Assembly (NCBI RefSeq): GCF_022376445.1
Contig: NW_025955016.1
Span: forward strand, 184,291-248,290
Length of the DNA: 64,000 nt
Reading direction: 5' to 3'
DNA from: Fomitopsis serialis
Taxonomy: Eukaryota > Basidiomycota > Agaricomycetes > Polyporales > Fomitopsidaceae
A model generated the notes under the pieces. It was not told where the DNA came from, did not search any database, and saw only the letters and a program-made list of their open reading frames with translations. The stretch's first letter is position 1; every line of letters begins with the position of its first letter. Shown here piece by piece: positions 11,894 through 22,700 of this stretch. A program made the position numbers and the translations under genes.

Positions 11894-13070
11894 GCTTCTC
11901 ATCTTGATCATGTCCGTATTGCAACGTTTGCTAAACTGAAATTAGTCATGTCACCAGCGGTGTGCCAAACCCCTCGGGGCTGACTGTCTACCATTCACAG
12001 ACAGGTAACAGCGCGGTACGGAAACGAACCGGAGCGGCGTGTGAGTCGGCCTGAGCTCGTTTCATTGACTCTGCGGTCCTTACTGAATTCTCTAACAGCG
12101 ATGATTGGTAAAGGAAGAGAGATACAATATCTCCCAAAGCGCGAAGGTGCTCCTCGAGCGCAGGCGGATACGCAGTCTGTACTTGTTCAAGAAGGTTATA
12201 CGGGAGACGGTAACAAATTCGATCTCACGGCTATATGATAACTATCAGGGAGTGTAACGGGCGCCCCCGTCACATACTTACATACGTGCCCCACTGTCCG
12301 TAGATATGTTGCGCTAGCCTGTAAGTTATCTGAGTAGTTTTATGCCTATCTAACGCTAGTTTTCGAGCCTCTGTGGTGCACTTTTATTCGATCTCATCGC
12401 CCCTTCTGCGCGACCACAGCCGCTATGTACGACCACCCGGGCCGCTTCGCTTGTTCAGACGGGAAGACCTACACGGGCGCTTGAGGCTTATTCTGACTCA
12501 TCATGTCAAGAAGTATGTACACCGCTGGTACGTAGTCACCGGGTCCCACCCTGAGCCACCAGCCCTACTGACCACATCTTTAGACATTACGCCGACGTAC
12601 ATCTATAGTAATATCGAAGTGTCTGATTCATCCCACGAAATACTGCTACGTTGGCATATTGAGTGAGTCGGGTTCAAGTTAACCGCTACAAGCGTACAGG
12701 CTACCTAATAAGACAGTGCAGCAGGCGACGATGTGGACGTCTGTCCTTTTGGGTGGCAGGCCTGGAACTTGATTCGGTTCTTGATGTGATGGAGGTGGAC
12801 AGTACTGCGCCACGCGCGTCACGGACATAATGTACTGTCAGGTACAGGATCCGAGCGTCCCACCTCCTGACGGGCGCATCAGCTAGAGTCAATGTGCTCT
12901 GTCCACCTTCATCCGCCTCAAGAAGCAATACGCAAGATATCCGAAAACGTCTGGTGGGTCTTCAGGTCTCTGGCCTGGACGCACCGTGCGTTCAAGTCAC
13001 TACTTCATTCCCACCTGCGCAGCCTTGGTGGTTCGTTCCATGGTCTGGGAGAGACGATGTGCGAGGTGCA
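11894..13070 (+). other. Non-coding part of the right duplicated unit
   Basis: The 3' flank of P2 and the 5' flank of Q2. No independent gene is supported; the frame at 12373-12666 has no recognisable feature. From about 12780 the sequence aligns with 8590-8990. Confidence 0.5.
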
Positions 13071-13075
13071 GACAC

Positions 13076-13083
13076 TATAAATT
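13076..13083 (+). promoter_or_regulatory. TATA box of paralogue Q2
   Basis: TATAAATT, 98 nt before the ATG at 13174. Confidence 0.55.
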
Positions 13084-13173
13084 GGGTCTGCTTATGCTCC
13101 CCGGAGAGCTTGAACCTATTCTGCCTCATCGTCTTCGCGGCGTATTGTTCACCGGCTTCCGCTGCTCATCGTC

Positions 13174-13581
13174 ATGTCTGTCCCCATCAGTCTCGGAGAC
13201 ATCGCCACCATTCTCTCCACATTAAAGAGCATCTGTATGGCCTTCAACGACGCTCGCGGTTCAGCTAGCGACTACAGGAAGACAGTCAGTGAAGTGGACC
13301 GCTTCCGCGCCGACCTAGATTCCATCCAGCGCGTTGTGCTTCCCTTAGCTCAAGCGTTGGATGCCACAGTGGCCCTCTCAGTTTCCGAGAAACTCGAGGC
13401 GTTCTCGCAGGCCACGGGTAGGTTTCTGAAGAGGGTCGAACGATACAAAGCTGCACTAGGTGGACTGCCAACGCGAGGGTGTGTTTTCGCCCGCATATAC
13501 CGGAAGATGGATTGGTGGCTCTGGCGTCGACGGGAAGCTTCCGAAGTCAGGCAACAACTGGATGTAGCCACACCAGCATGA
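13174..13581 (+). CDS. Small helical protein Q2 (fungal N-terminal-domain-like)
   Basis: Intact single-exon frame of 135 residues. It opens with MSVPISLGDIATILSTLKSI, followed by ARGSASDYRKTVSEVDRFRA, a run of amphipathic helices, and a basic Trp motif (RKMDWWLWRRRE) near the end. The order matches the helical N-terminal segment seen in Agaricomycete proteins that carry ubiquitin-like or NTPase modules, but nothing follows it here before the stop. It is the best preserved of the four related genes in the duplicated segment. Function unknown; a role as a stand-alone adaptor of larger relatives is only a guess. Confidence 0.6.
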   Translation: MSVPISLGDIATILSTLKSICMAFNDARGSASDYRKTVSEVDRFRADLDSIQRVVLPLAQALDATVALSVSEKLEAFSQATGRFLKRVERYKAALGGLPTRGCVFARIYRKMDWWLWRRREASEVRQQLDVATPA

Positions 13582-14576
13582 CCATGACTCTCCACTTGTT
13601 AACTTTGTGAGCATTCGTGTATCGTCATCCGGGTGTCGACTCTATCGCTGAATCGTGTTCCGTCGTTAGACTGCTTTTGGCGGCCGTTTTACGACCGACC
13701 GGTGTTAGCTTGCCGCTGTTAGGGAACAAGGAAACACGGGGAAGGAACAGCTATCTGCCCAAAGTATGTCCTCACTTAGGGCCGAGAGCACATTACTGAC
13801 ATGCACTGCGCTTAGAGGAAGTGCGGTTACAATTCAGGTGGCGGTGATGACCTGGAGAAATTCGCGTACATACCATATGCCCCAAATCTTCGAAGTCCCA
13901 CATTAGAGACGCTTACCTCCACATATACCGACACAGTCGACCTGGAGTCCGATTGTAACGGCAGTGTTTCGCCGTCGACCAGCGAGACGCTGTCGATCGA
14001 AACATGGTAACATCCGTCTGAAGTGACCTCGAAGGTGTGTACAGAATCCTCTGGAATTAGCGACTCGACCCTATGTTTTCCATCCGACTAGGTCAAACAA
14101 AATCATACGATGCATACGATATCGTCAACACGGTCACGGATTATATGTACTTTACCTCCTATGTGTATCATACCTCTATGCAGACTCGACACCTGGTAGA
14201 CTCGCCTACTGTCTCGTATTCCAACACCTGTAGCAGAATGTCAATATATCGTTACAAAGATACGTTGAATCGCCGGTATCACGGCGGTATCACAGTCGCT
14301 CCCATTCTCAATTCGTGATCCAGGGATAGTCTGACCTTCAGCCAGATTAGTGGAGCGACCCTGTACGTTGATATTGCACGACCATTCGGTGCAGACTATC
14401 GAGAGAGCAATGTCAACAGCAGCGCAATCATCGTCCACACACGCGGGGCTGAGACTTTCAGGAGCGCTGAAAGGTGGCTACCTGGCATGAGTACTGCAAG
14501 GAAGGTCCAAAGTCTGAGCCACGTCAATAATCTGTTAATCTTGTTGGTGTAGCAGTGTCAGATAAGCAAGTATGTG
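13582..14576. other. Gene-free interval
   Basis: One kilobase with no supportable gene on either strand. Its composition is AT-richer than the coding exons nearby. Short frames at 14073-14318 and 14241-14438 look random. Confidence 0.5.
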
Positions 14577-16391
14577 TCACAGATCGTCCTCGACTTGCAC
14601 AATGAACCTTGACTCCGCCACCGCGCCCACGTTCGCCATGGTCTCGTCCTTCGGGCACATGAATCTGTGCTCTACGATCTCACCATCCTCCTCCGTGTCA
14701 ATTGCCAGCACCAGCTGCGTCCTGTTGAGAATATAAGTCAGAGGTGGTCCATGACAATCCGACGTGTGAGTACGCACTTATCATACAACTCCTCGATGCC
14801 GAACGTACGACAGGCTTGCATGAGCACCTTCGAGACGGTATGGCGTCCCCGAGTCTTGAACATTGTTTGCGTCTCCTCGTCGCTGCCGTCGTCATACTCG
14901 ATGATGACGACAAATCGTTCATCTGGCCCGGGCTGCGGACGCGGAGGAGGTTCTGTATGCGTTGTTAGATATCAGGGCTATGGAAATAGTGATGGGAATG
15001 CCGGTGCTCACCAGGCCTTTCTTTTTTGACGGATTTGGGTCCTGCGCTAGCGGTTGCGTTACGCTCCTGCTTGATTTAGGCGTTGGGCTGCTTGTGAGAC
15101 TACGATGACACCATGTGTTAGGGACCGTTCAAGCAGTCGCGAACAAATAAACACACACCGATGCTGCGTTGAGGTGAGCTCCGCCGGTCAACCTTCGAGG
15201 CTGGGGTCTTGGGGGATGGCGGGAGGGGCTGCAGCTGTTTAGGAGATTGCGGCGCCAGTGGCGGCGATGGTGGTAGCTGCAGCTGTTGCGCATTGTCTTC
15301 TTCCTCGGCGATGACGATGCCTCCGCTACGCCACCCTCAGCCTCTTCCTCACGTAGCTCGTCATCAAGCTCATCTTCCACCTCCTCGTCCTCTTCATCCT
15401 CGGACGCGACGACCTGCGCTTGCCTACGCCCCTGCTCCGAAAGACAACGTCTTCCTCTTCTTCCTCTGCATCCTCTCTTCATCGTCTTCAGTAGGTGGGA
15501 CACTGGTTCCCTCGACTTTCTATCCTCGCTGGCCTTCGAAGGCCGCGCCGGCGATGGCAGGACGAACGAGCGGCGTGACGCCCGATGCCGTTTGTCATCG
15601 GGCGCGAGGCTCATGCGCGAGAGCGCCTCGCTGCGTCAATGACGTCTTTCGTGGGCGCATCCCCTACATCGTGCGTGACGACGCGATCCGGCAAGGGGGC
15701 GCGATGCTCTTCCGGGTGCCTTCTTCTGATCTCGCGCACCCGAGTCGTGCAGCTCGACGGTCACTGACGTGAGGAGGGTCTTGATCGCGTCCCATGCCCC
15801 CTTTGTGATCTCTACGTTGATCCCCTTGCTTCCCGCGAGCTCTTGTGTGTAGAAGCGCACATTCGACACATCGACCGAGAGGCCAAACGTCTCGCCGGAG
15901 AGCGCGACCAGATCCTATCAAGTGTGAAGTGTTGCTCATAAGTCATGTATCAAATTCCAAAATCATCGAGTGTCCCAAAGTACCTCATAGCTGTCTGGAG
16001 GCATACTAGTACGCGTCGCGTGTGTGTTTCGCGAGCGCGCCTGCAATCTGCAAGACGATCAGCTCTTGCGATGATTTTATCTCTGGGTCCTCGAAGATCT
16101 GAAGCGCATAGTGTGTTGTATACACCTTCAATATCAAGCAAGAAGATCAAGCAAAAGCAGCCTCAATCGATAGTTTGGTAGAAGTCGAAGAACTCAACAC
16201 GCGTCAGGCGCGCGTTGGCGTCGCGTAGCGCGTCAGTCACCTGGCCGCGGGCGAGGCGCACGTGAATGACGCGTCTCGCGTGACGCGCCCAGACGCGCGC
16301 GCGTTGGGCTTGGCGCAATTGTGGCGGTCCACCAAACCGATACATACATAATCCTCCACCTCACCGCGCTGCCCTTGCTCTCGACATTCAT
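14577..16391 (-). CDS. Unrecognised acidic protein with a C-terminal ubiquitin-like fold
   Basis: Multi-exon gene read right to left. Well-supported 3' exons are 15066-15012, 14952-14778 and 14721-14577, joined by clean GT-AG introns. They give ERFVVIIEYDDGSDEETQ, then VSKVLMQACRTFGIEELYDK, TQLVLAIDTEEDGEIVEHRF and ESRFIVQVEDDL at the stop. That beta-beta-alpha-beta-beta order looks like a SUMO/ubiquitin-type fold. Upstream exons encode a Pro/Gln-rich and Glu/Asp-rich linker (about 15150-15500), then VSNVRFYTQELAGSKGINVE and IFEDPEIKSSQELIVLQIAG. The proposed first exon begins at 16391 (MNVESKGSA). Two junctions (about 15914-16010 and in the acidic linker) could not be closed in frame, from a missed micro-exon, a wrong splice choice or an indel. 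Function unknown. Confidence 0.55.
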
Positions 16392-16432
16392 CTTCACCGA
16401 GACAAACCGTACCAACTGCAACAGAACTGATT

Positions 16433-17481
16433 ATGTCTTACGGCGTATGTGGTTACTCTCCTCCTAGCGTGTATCACTGATTTCTTATCTCGACCATCGC
16501 TGCCGGACAGTATGGTGGCGGATATGCACCTCCGACTGGCGCGCCGCCGGGGTACGGAGGTGGTGGATATGGAGCAGGAGGCGACCAAGGACACAGGGGA
16601 TACGGAGCCGGAGCCGAACCTGGAGGCTTTGCACCGAGGGGAGCCAGGGGGCCGCCGCCCGGAGTTGATCCTCAGTGAGTATTGTACTACGTCAGGGGGT
16701 AAGGGGTTTCCACTGAGAATCCCTGCTGCGGCTGCGGTGCATAGGCTGTGGAACTGGTTCACTGCTGTCGACACGGACGGCAGCGGCCAAATAAGTGCCC
16801 ATGAGCTCCGTGAGTCTACACCATCTTGGTGGTATGTTGGGTGGAACACTGAACTACGCTGCGCGGGTCCATATAGAGAAGGCGCTCATCAATGGCGACT
16901 GGACGCCCTTTGACCTCGACACCGTGAAGATGCTGATGACGATCTTCGTGAGTAATGTCTTCTTTACTCTGTGCCGAGACTAACTGTTCCACCAGGATGT
17001 CGACCGCAGTGGAACCATCGGCTACAACGAAGTACGCACTGCCCTGTTCGTTCTTTTGAAGGCCACCGCTAACGGTTACATCCGCAGTTCGCTGGCCTAT
17101 GGAAGTACGTCAAAGACTGGCAGAACGTCTACCGCCACTTCGACCGCGACCGCTCCGGCACGATCGACGTGCGCGAGTTGCGTGACGCCCTTACGCAGTT
17201 CGGCTACAACCTCTCCCCGCGCCTGCTCGACCTCGTCGAGCGCAAGTACGGTGAGTTCCCGCCCGCTGCATCCGTGACCGCCCACGCTCACCGGGGCAGA
17301 CATCCGTCAAGGCGCCGCTGGTCCCGGCCTCACCGCGGGCATCACGTTTGACCGCTTCGTGCGCGCGTGCGTCGCCGTGAAGCAGCTCACGGAGTCGTTC
17401 CAGCGCCTCGACACCAACCGCAGTGGGTGGGTGCAGCTGAACTACGATCAGTTTATGGCCACCGTGCTATCTGCCCCGTGA
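16433..17481 (+). CDS. Penta-EF-hand calcium-binding protein (ALG-2/peflin type)
   Basis: Calcium sensor of the PEF family, to which yeast Pef1 and animal ALG-2 and peflin belong. Seven exons: 16433-16444, 16511-16674, 16745-16809, 16877-16947, 16996-17031, 17088-17250 and 17300-17481; they total 693 nt, 230 residues, all in frame. Exon 1 encodes only MSYG. The N-terminus is a Gly/Tyr/Pro-rich disordered arm (about residues 1-58), typical of the family. EF loops follow: DTDGSGQISAHEL, DVDRSGTIGYNEF, DRDRSGTIDVREL and DTNRSGWVQL, with a degenerate segment after LINGDWTPF. Acidic loop positions 1, 3 and 12 are kept in the first and third. PEF proteins dimerise through the fifth hand and bind ESCRT or COPII partners; that is family knowledge. 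The start lies 41 nt from the divergent neighbour's ATG. Confidence 0.93.
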
Positions 17482-18267
17482 ACGGTTGTTATTTGAATGA
17501 ACGAGCTGTCGGGCCGCTGCAGACATGATGAAGGGCAGGAGAAGAATTTGAGGCTCAGATCTACATACGATGTACGATACAGTAATGTGAAATGCGATCG
17601 TTCCGTCCTTCCCTCCCGGCCTGTTCGTAATCCTCAAGTTGTAACATCGAGTGGCCTAGTCTCTGGCGTCAGCGTGCGTCGGCAAACACAACTCTTGTGT
17701 TTGTTTTTTCGAGACCGCGTGGTCGCAACTTGAAGCACGGACTGAGACAAATCCCACAAAAGCAGCTTGGTCCATCATTTATCCGTCCCGGTTGTACTCA
17801 ACTTGAATATTGTGGCGGCTCGCCAAGTTGTTGCGCCAATCTCTAGCATATTGGTGGATCAGTTCGTAGGTGAGCCGGCAACAGCGATGAGCACGACGAG
17901 TACCATAGAAACGGTGTCGGTGCCATATGCTCCGGAAGTGCCAGTGGGTGCCTCGCATGGCCATGATCTTGTATGAAACGGGGCGCGCCGGTGAGTGTGA
18001 TGAGGTCTCCAAACCTGGTTTTTTCAAGTACTGCTCTGGCGAGGATGGTGAGTATGAGAGCGGGTACTTATAGGACGAACACTTACTAACTACGCGATTC
18101 AACTTAAACCGCACAACGAGTACACACTACTAGTATTCGTTAGGTGAGTACTAGCATGTTCGCGCCCGAGCCTCGGCCAGGTTAAAATCACTCACAATGA
18201 TCCCCAATCAATCCCTCGTGACCTAGACCACGTCGGATGCAGACACTGGCAACGCACACAAGGCGCG
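17482..18267. other. Gene-free interval
   Basis: Downstream of the PEF gene and downstream of the next minus-strand gene, so probably 3' flanks. The minus frame 17779-18114 has no recognisable content. Confidence 0.45.
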
Positions 18268-18784
18268 TCATTGCGCAGTCAAGCTTTCCGCGGTGCCATT
18301 CGCAGCTGGGCGCGCCGCGACTGGCGCGGCGGCCTTGGTGTGCCTGGAGATAAGCGGCCCCGAGCCTGCCACCCGCCCAATCGAAAGTTCAAGCTGTGTG
18401 CGCACCAGATCGGAGCTAGAAGCGCAGGTCCGTGGTAAAGCGTAATTGAGGGCGCGCTGGATAAGGTAAACAGGTACGAGTTGGCCTCAGAGCGTACCTC
18501 GCTGGGTGCGCTGCGGACGAGGGCATTGAGACTGATCTCAGTGGGGTCACCGGCCAGCGGAGGAGAGGTTAAGTTTGATGATGAGTTGATTTGGTCAACA
18601 GCAGAATCGATGTGCGGGCGCGTGTAGATGTAGAAAGTGATAGAGAATCGCAGAGGATGACGGTTGTGAGATCGTCGTGGTCAGATTGGCTGGAGGACGT
18701 GGTTCGCGAGCTGTTGAATCATGGGCTTGACCTGTGCCGTACGTACTGGAATTCTGAGGGAAGCTGCAATATATGAGCCGCCAT
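18268..18784 (-). CDS. Small protein of unknown function, 5' part unresolved
   Basis: Two exons join well on the minus strand. One ends at 18498 (GAG, then GTACGC donor); the other runs 18456-18268 after a TTATCCAG acceptor. The joined frame reads LAGDPTEISLNALVRSAPSE, then RALNYALPRTCASSS and DLVRTQLELSIGRVAG, ending AESLTAQ and TGA. The protein-like composition across a clean intron makes chance unlikely. Upstream, an ATG at 18784 opens MAAHILQLPSEFQ before a GTACGT donor, a plausible first exon, but I could not connect it in frame to the exon at about 18690-18498. I do not recognise the family; the helical, Leu-rich character would fit a small complex subunit, which is only a guess. Confidence 0.42.
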
Positions 18785-19161
18785 GACGCGAAGATGGGAA
18801 TAAATAGATACGCATGAAAGGGGTATGTTCCGGAGTGGCAGAGATACGCGCAACAAACGTGCTAAGTACGGAGATAGAGAGCAGAGGTTGGGTTATGCCC
18901 CGGATGGCCGCATACTGTACCAGCGGTGTCAGTACATGTATGGGTGCCTTGGGCGTAATACAAGCGAGCCCGGCATGAGATACTTTGTTCAGTTGATATA
19001 CTGTACATGTGGTTATCAAGGTTGCGCGGCGACACGTTGGGAGGCGCGGAGCGCGTGCCATCACAGTCGCGACGTTGTTCCGTGACGGTCGTAAGTACAG
19101 CCTACTTATGGGGTGTCGCGTCGAGAGGAGACGAGTCGTACAGCGGCGTAGGAGACCCACC

Positions 19162-19398
19162 TCACGGTGGCCGCGACGACCGGGCGACGACCTTGGTCCG
19201 TGATGGCAGATTGAGATTGGACGGCATATCCGTCCGTAAGTCAAATTGGAGATGCGCCGAGGTCACCGAGATATGGTCCTCAAATTCTGTGATATAGATA
19301 GCATATCCCAAGTCAGGCCAGTCGTCTCTCCTGTCTGAGTCTCGCATTCTGCACAATTTCGACGAGAGCACATCGGCGCTGCGGACGGTCGCGATCAA
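19162..19398 (-). CDS. Possible exon of an unrecognised protein
   Basis: A minus-strand open stretch with protein-like content (DDWPDLGYAIYITEFEDHIS, HLQFDLRTDMPSNLNLPSR) ends near a GTGAGG donor at about 19163. It may be part of a gene running toward 18784, but no acceptor or partner exon convinced me. Kept as a candidate only. Confidence 0.2.
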   Translation of the reverse strand: MIATVRSADVLSSKLCRMRDSDRRDDWPDLGYAIYITEFEDHISVTSAHLQFDLRTDMPSNLNLPSRTKVVARSSRPP

Positions 19399-19775
19399 CG
19401 GAAGGCGGGCTGGGATAATAAATTAATCGAGAAGTACGGCCGCGTACAGGGAGCCCGATCAGATCTTCATGGGAGGTCCCGGGCGTCTTCGCGGGGTCGC
19501 TAGCCAAATCGGGGACAGCGGCGTGCCTGGATCGAACGAGCCGTGGGTTGGCTCGTTCGTCCGCTTGTGTCCTCCGTTCGAGTGTCCGCCCTCTCAGCCT
19601 CCTCGTCGCACTCCTCCTCGTCCCCCCTCCTCCCGTGCGCCATCACCGCGACCAACACGCCGCGCTCATCGTCGCGTACGACGCCCGCAAGCCCACACAC
19701 ACGCAAGGTCTATCGAAGTACACACGCGCGCGCCGCCTCGGACGCCCGCACACGCCGCCCTGGCGGGGCTAAGTA

Positions 19776-22700
19776 ATGAGCAACGCATCGCCCACCGCGT
19801 ACCTCCTGTGGACCATCCTCTCCGTCCTCGTGCGTACCCTCTCCTCGCGTCCCCGCGCACGTCTAACGCTGTTTCGTTCATTCTTTCCATATATGCATGG
19901 TGCCCCGCGTGGTTGCCTCTTATGTCCGCGCGTGTTGTATATGCGTGCTGCATGGGCTCATGTGGGTGCTGCGCGGTCCCCTCACGGATGCATAATGTTG
20001 TGATTTGGACGGCTTGGGATGGCTTGCGTTCGGTGCTGGGCAGTTCCTCGGATTTCTGATATACCACCTCTGGAGCTACGACCGCTTTCAGTGTCTCCGT
20101 TGGTCGGCCGGCCGCCAGCCCGGTGCGTTCAAGCGTGTCATGACCGTGCGTCGTCCCTGCAATCATCATATGCACGCGTTATGCTTACTGCGAGCGTTGG
20201 CTATCTACTTGCATGCAATATATGCGCGGCGGTGCGGTAGTATTCATATCTAGCGAGTGTGCCGCTGTTCACGGTATACAGCATCGCATATACCGTGCTG
20301 AAATACCGCGAAGGTGCGTTCCGCCCGCCATCTCGCAGCGCAGGGGCTACCGCCTCGCGTCTCGCGCAAGCCGCTCGCCGTGTGCCTACCTGCTGACACG
20401 ATGCATGCTCCACCAGGCTTCGTCGTGTTACCCACGACAAATATAAGTGCGTACATGCTGTCTATCTCTCTATACACCCTCCGCTCACCATGCACATCCT
20501 CTCTTTCTCCATTCATTCGATATTCTCTCTTCCCCTCGGCACCCTAACCGCTCGCTCACCCGCATCAACCGGCACACCCAACCTTTCCCGCTGGCTCCGC
20601 TGCTGCCTCATTATCCCTGTCGCTCCGACCTGTCACGGCTAACTCTACCGAAATGCGCGGTTTCGACTCGCTCTGGTGATCCGGCGGCACCTCGCATCTC
20701 CTGCTCGTCCGTGATATCACTTATGATGGGCCTACTCTCGGCTACGCCCATTGCTGCTCTGCCTACGCCAACCTGCGCGTCATCCTCCAATTGGGCTACA
20801 CTCATTACGGTCTCTGCGCGCGCTGTTATGTCGGTCCTGTTCTGACGGCGCGCCGGCTCACTTCCTCGCTACGAACGTCGGCGCACTGCACTGCGGATCC
20901 CCCGAACACTCGCGACTCCGGCATCGCCTCGACGTTCCGCGTCATGGTCGCATCCGTCGTGTGGCCACCCGATCCCGAACTCCCGTCCGGACCACTCGGC
21001 GGATCCCTCGCCCGGTGAAATATCGCGCGGCTGATCTCATCTGACTTGTCGCCTCGCCCTGGCCGGACGTCTTCTGCGCGTCTCCGCGCCCTGGTTACTG
21101 ATGCGCCGTTCGTCGTCTTGTGGCGGTCTTCGCGGTCTGGTCCCGGCGTGATTGTTGCTGGCTCGCGCGAATCTCGTAACTCGTTTGCTACGGTGATGCC
21201 GATACGCGAATGTTGACCTGCCGGCGGTTTGTTTGATTGCCGATTGGTCCGCCGGGCTTTGGGATGCTCTGTGCTTGCAATTGGCTGGTGTGCTCGACGA
21301 TCTGGTTCGCCTATCCGTTGCGTCGTCATGTGTGTGTGGGTATATGCGCACTGACAGTCTTCCCCCGACCCATCGAGATGTACAGCGATCGCTCGCGGGC
21401 GTGGGTCCTCCCGCTGAACTTCGTATTCAGCTTCGCCTGGGCGCTCGAGCTGTGCGTATGCTTTCCGATTTCTCGACCGTCTTCACGCTCACCCGTCTCC
21501 GATGTTTCAAGCGTAACCCACCTCGAAGGTCGGTGTCTTCCCGCACTGCTATGCTACCCATCTGGGGTGCGTGATGCACGGCTGACGTATGGGTGATGTG
21601 CAGAGCTCGCGTTTTGGCTGTACCTCCTCCATCAGAGGCCGGAGAAGGGCGAGTGGTTCGAGAGCTGGGAGTACAGGTTCTGGTACTGGGGTGCGTCTCC
21701 GCCCCTCCCGTGCGCCTCGCGACGGCTCATCTTGTTTGTCACCAGGGAGCATCGTGTCCATCATAGGGATGCCGCTGACGTGCATGATTGCACGTAGGCA
21801 CCTGGATACGGTGCGTGCTCCCGCGTTCGAGGCCCGTCTCGCTCTCCCCTAACGTGTGTCCCCGCAGCTCGACGCGTACATCTTCCTGAGCGGCTCGTGC
21901 GGCTCGCTGAGCACGACGGTCGCGTTCCTGTATGTGCTCTGGCGCTTCCCGCGATTCATACGGCACGTGAAGTCGGAGGGCGCGGACCCGACGGTCGTCG
22001 TCCGATTGGCGACGTTCTACCAGCTGAACGTACGTGCAGGGCGTTGTGCCTTCGTGTGTGGGCTTGATGTTGACGTGAACACGTTTTTCCGGTTGGGGTG
22101 CAGCTCGCACGGGTGGTGTTTAGGTTCTTGTTTACGGTGCCGCTGCTGATGCTTGCCCTGGACGCGATCGTTGGGTCGAGCCACCCGCTGAATTCGCATC
22201 TGTACGTGATCATTGCATCTCTGAGGAAGTTAAGTGATGCTGATGAACGTTTAGGGAGTCGGCAGGTATTGTTGTCTTGTGGATGGACTTGAGTGGATTA
22301 TTGATGAGTGTCGGGTGTAGATTTCTTGGTTATGATTGGCGGGGTCGGCTGTTTCGTGTCGTCTGCGATTACGCTCCTGGTGCGTCTCACTAATTTGATG
22401 CTTGATGCTGAACCTCGTCTCATATGACTACTTGCTCCTTGTGCCTATGGCCGCGGCGTTGTCTGACCTCCTGTAGATTTCTTCCCGCGGTCCATCCTGC
22501 GCGAGGCGGGCTACAAGCCCAAGCCGACATCCACAGTCCACCACTCACCCAAGCATACAGCACCCCCATCCTCACGCACGCACCATCGTTCTCCTTATCC
22601 CATGCGCCATCCATAGCCCACTCCGCACCCGTCTTCTCGCCCTCGGGCCACCACCATTTCACGGGCGCTCTGTCCCACCCGCAGCTCCACCACATCGCGA

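Larger units (their letters stand above)
10880..13590 (+). repeat. Segmental duplication, right unit
   Basis: Right-hand copy of the unit at 6270-9560, with P2 (broken) followed by Q2 (intact). Nucleotide identity is highest over the 3' half of P1/P2, where 7100-7354 and 11641-11893 differ at only scattered positions. Promoters and 3' flanks are included, so the event duplicated whole gene neighbourhoods rather than processed copies. Confidence 0.75.

Noticed and set aside
16200..16340. GCGCGT-rich block near the divergent starts, considered as a regulatory cluster
   Set aside because: It falls in the likely first intron or early coding part of the minus gene; CpG-rich coding sequence is a sufficient explanation.
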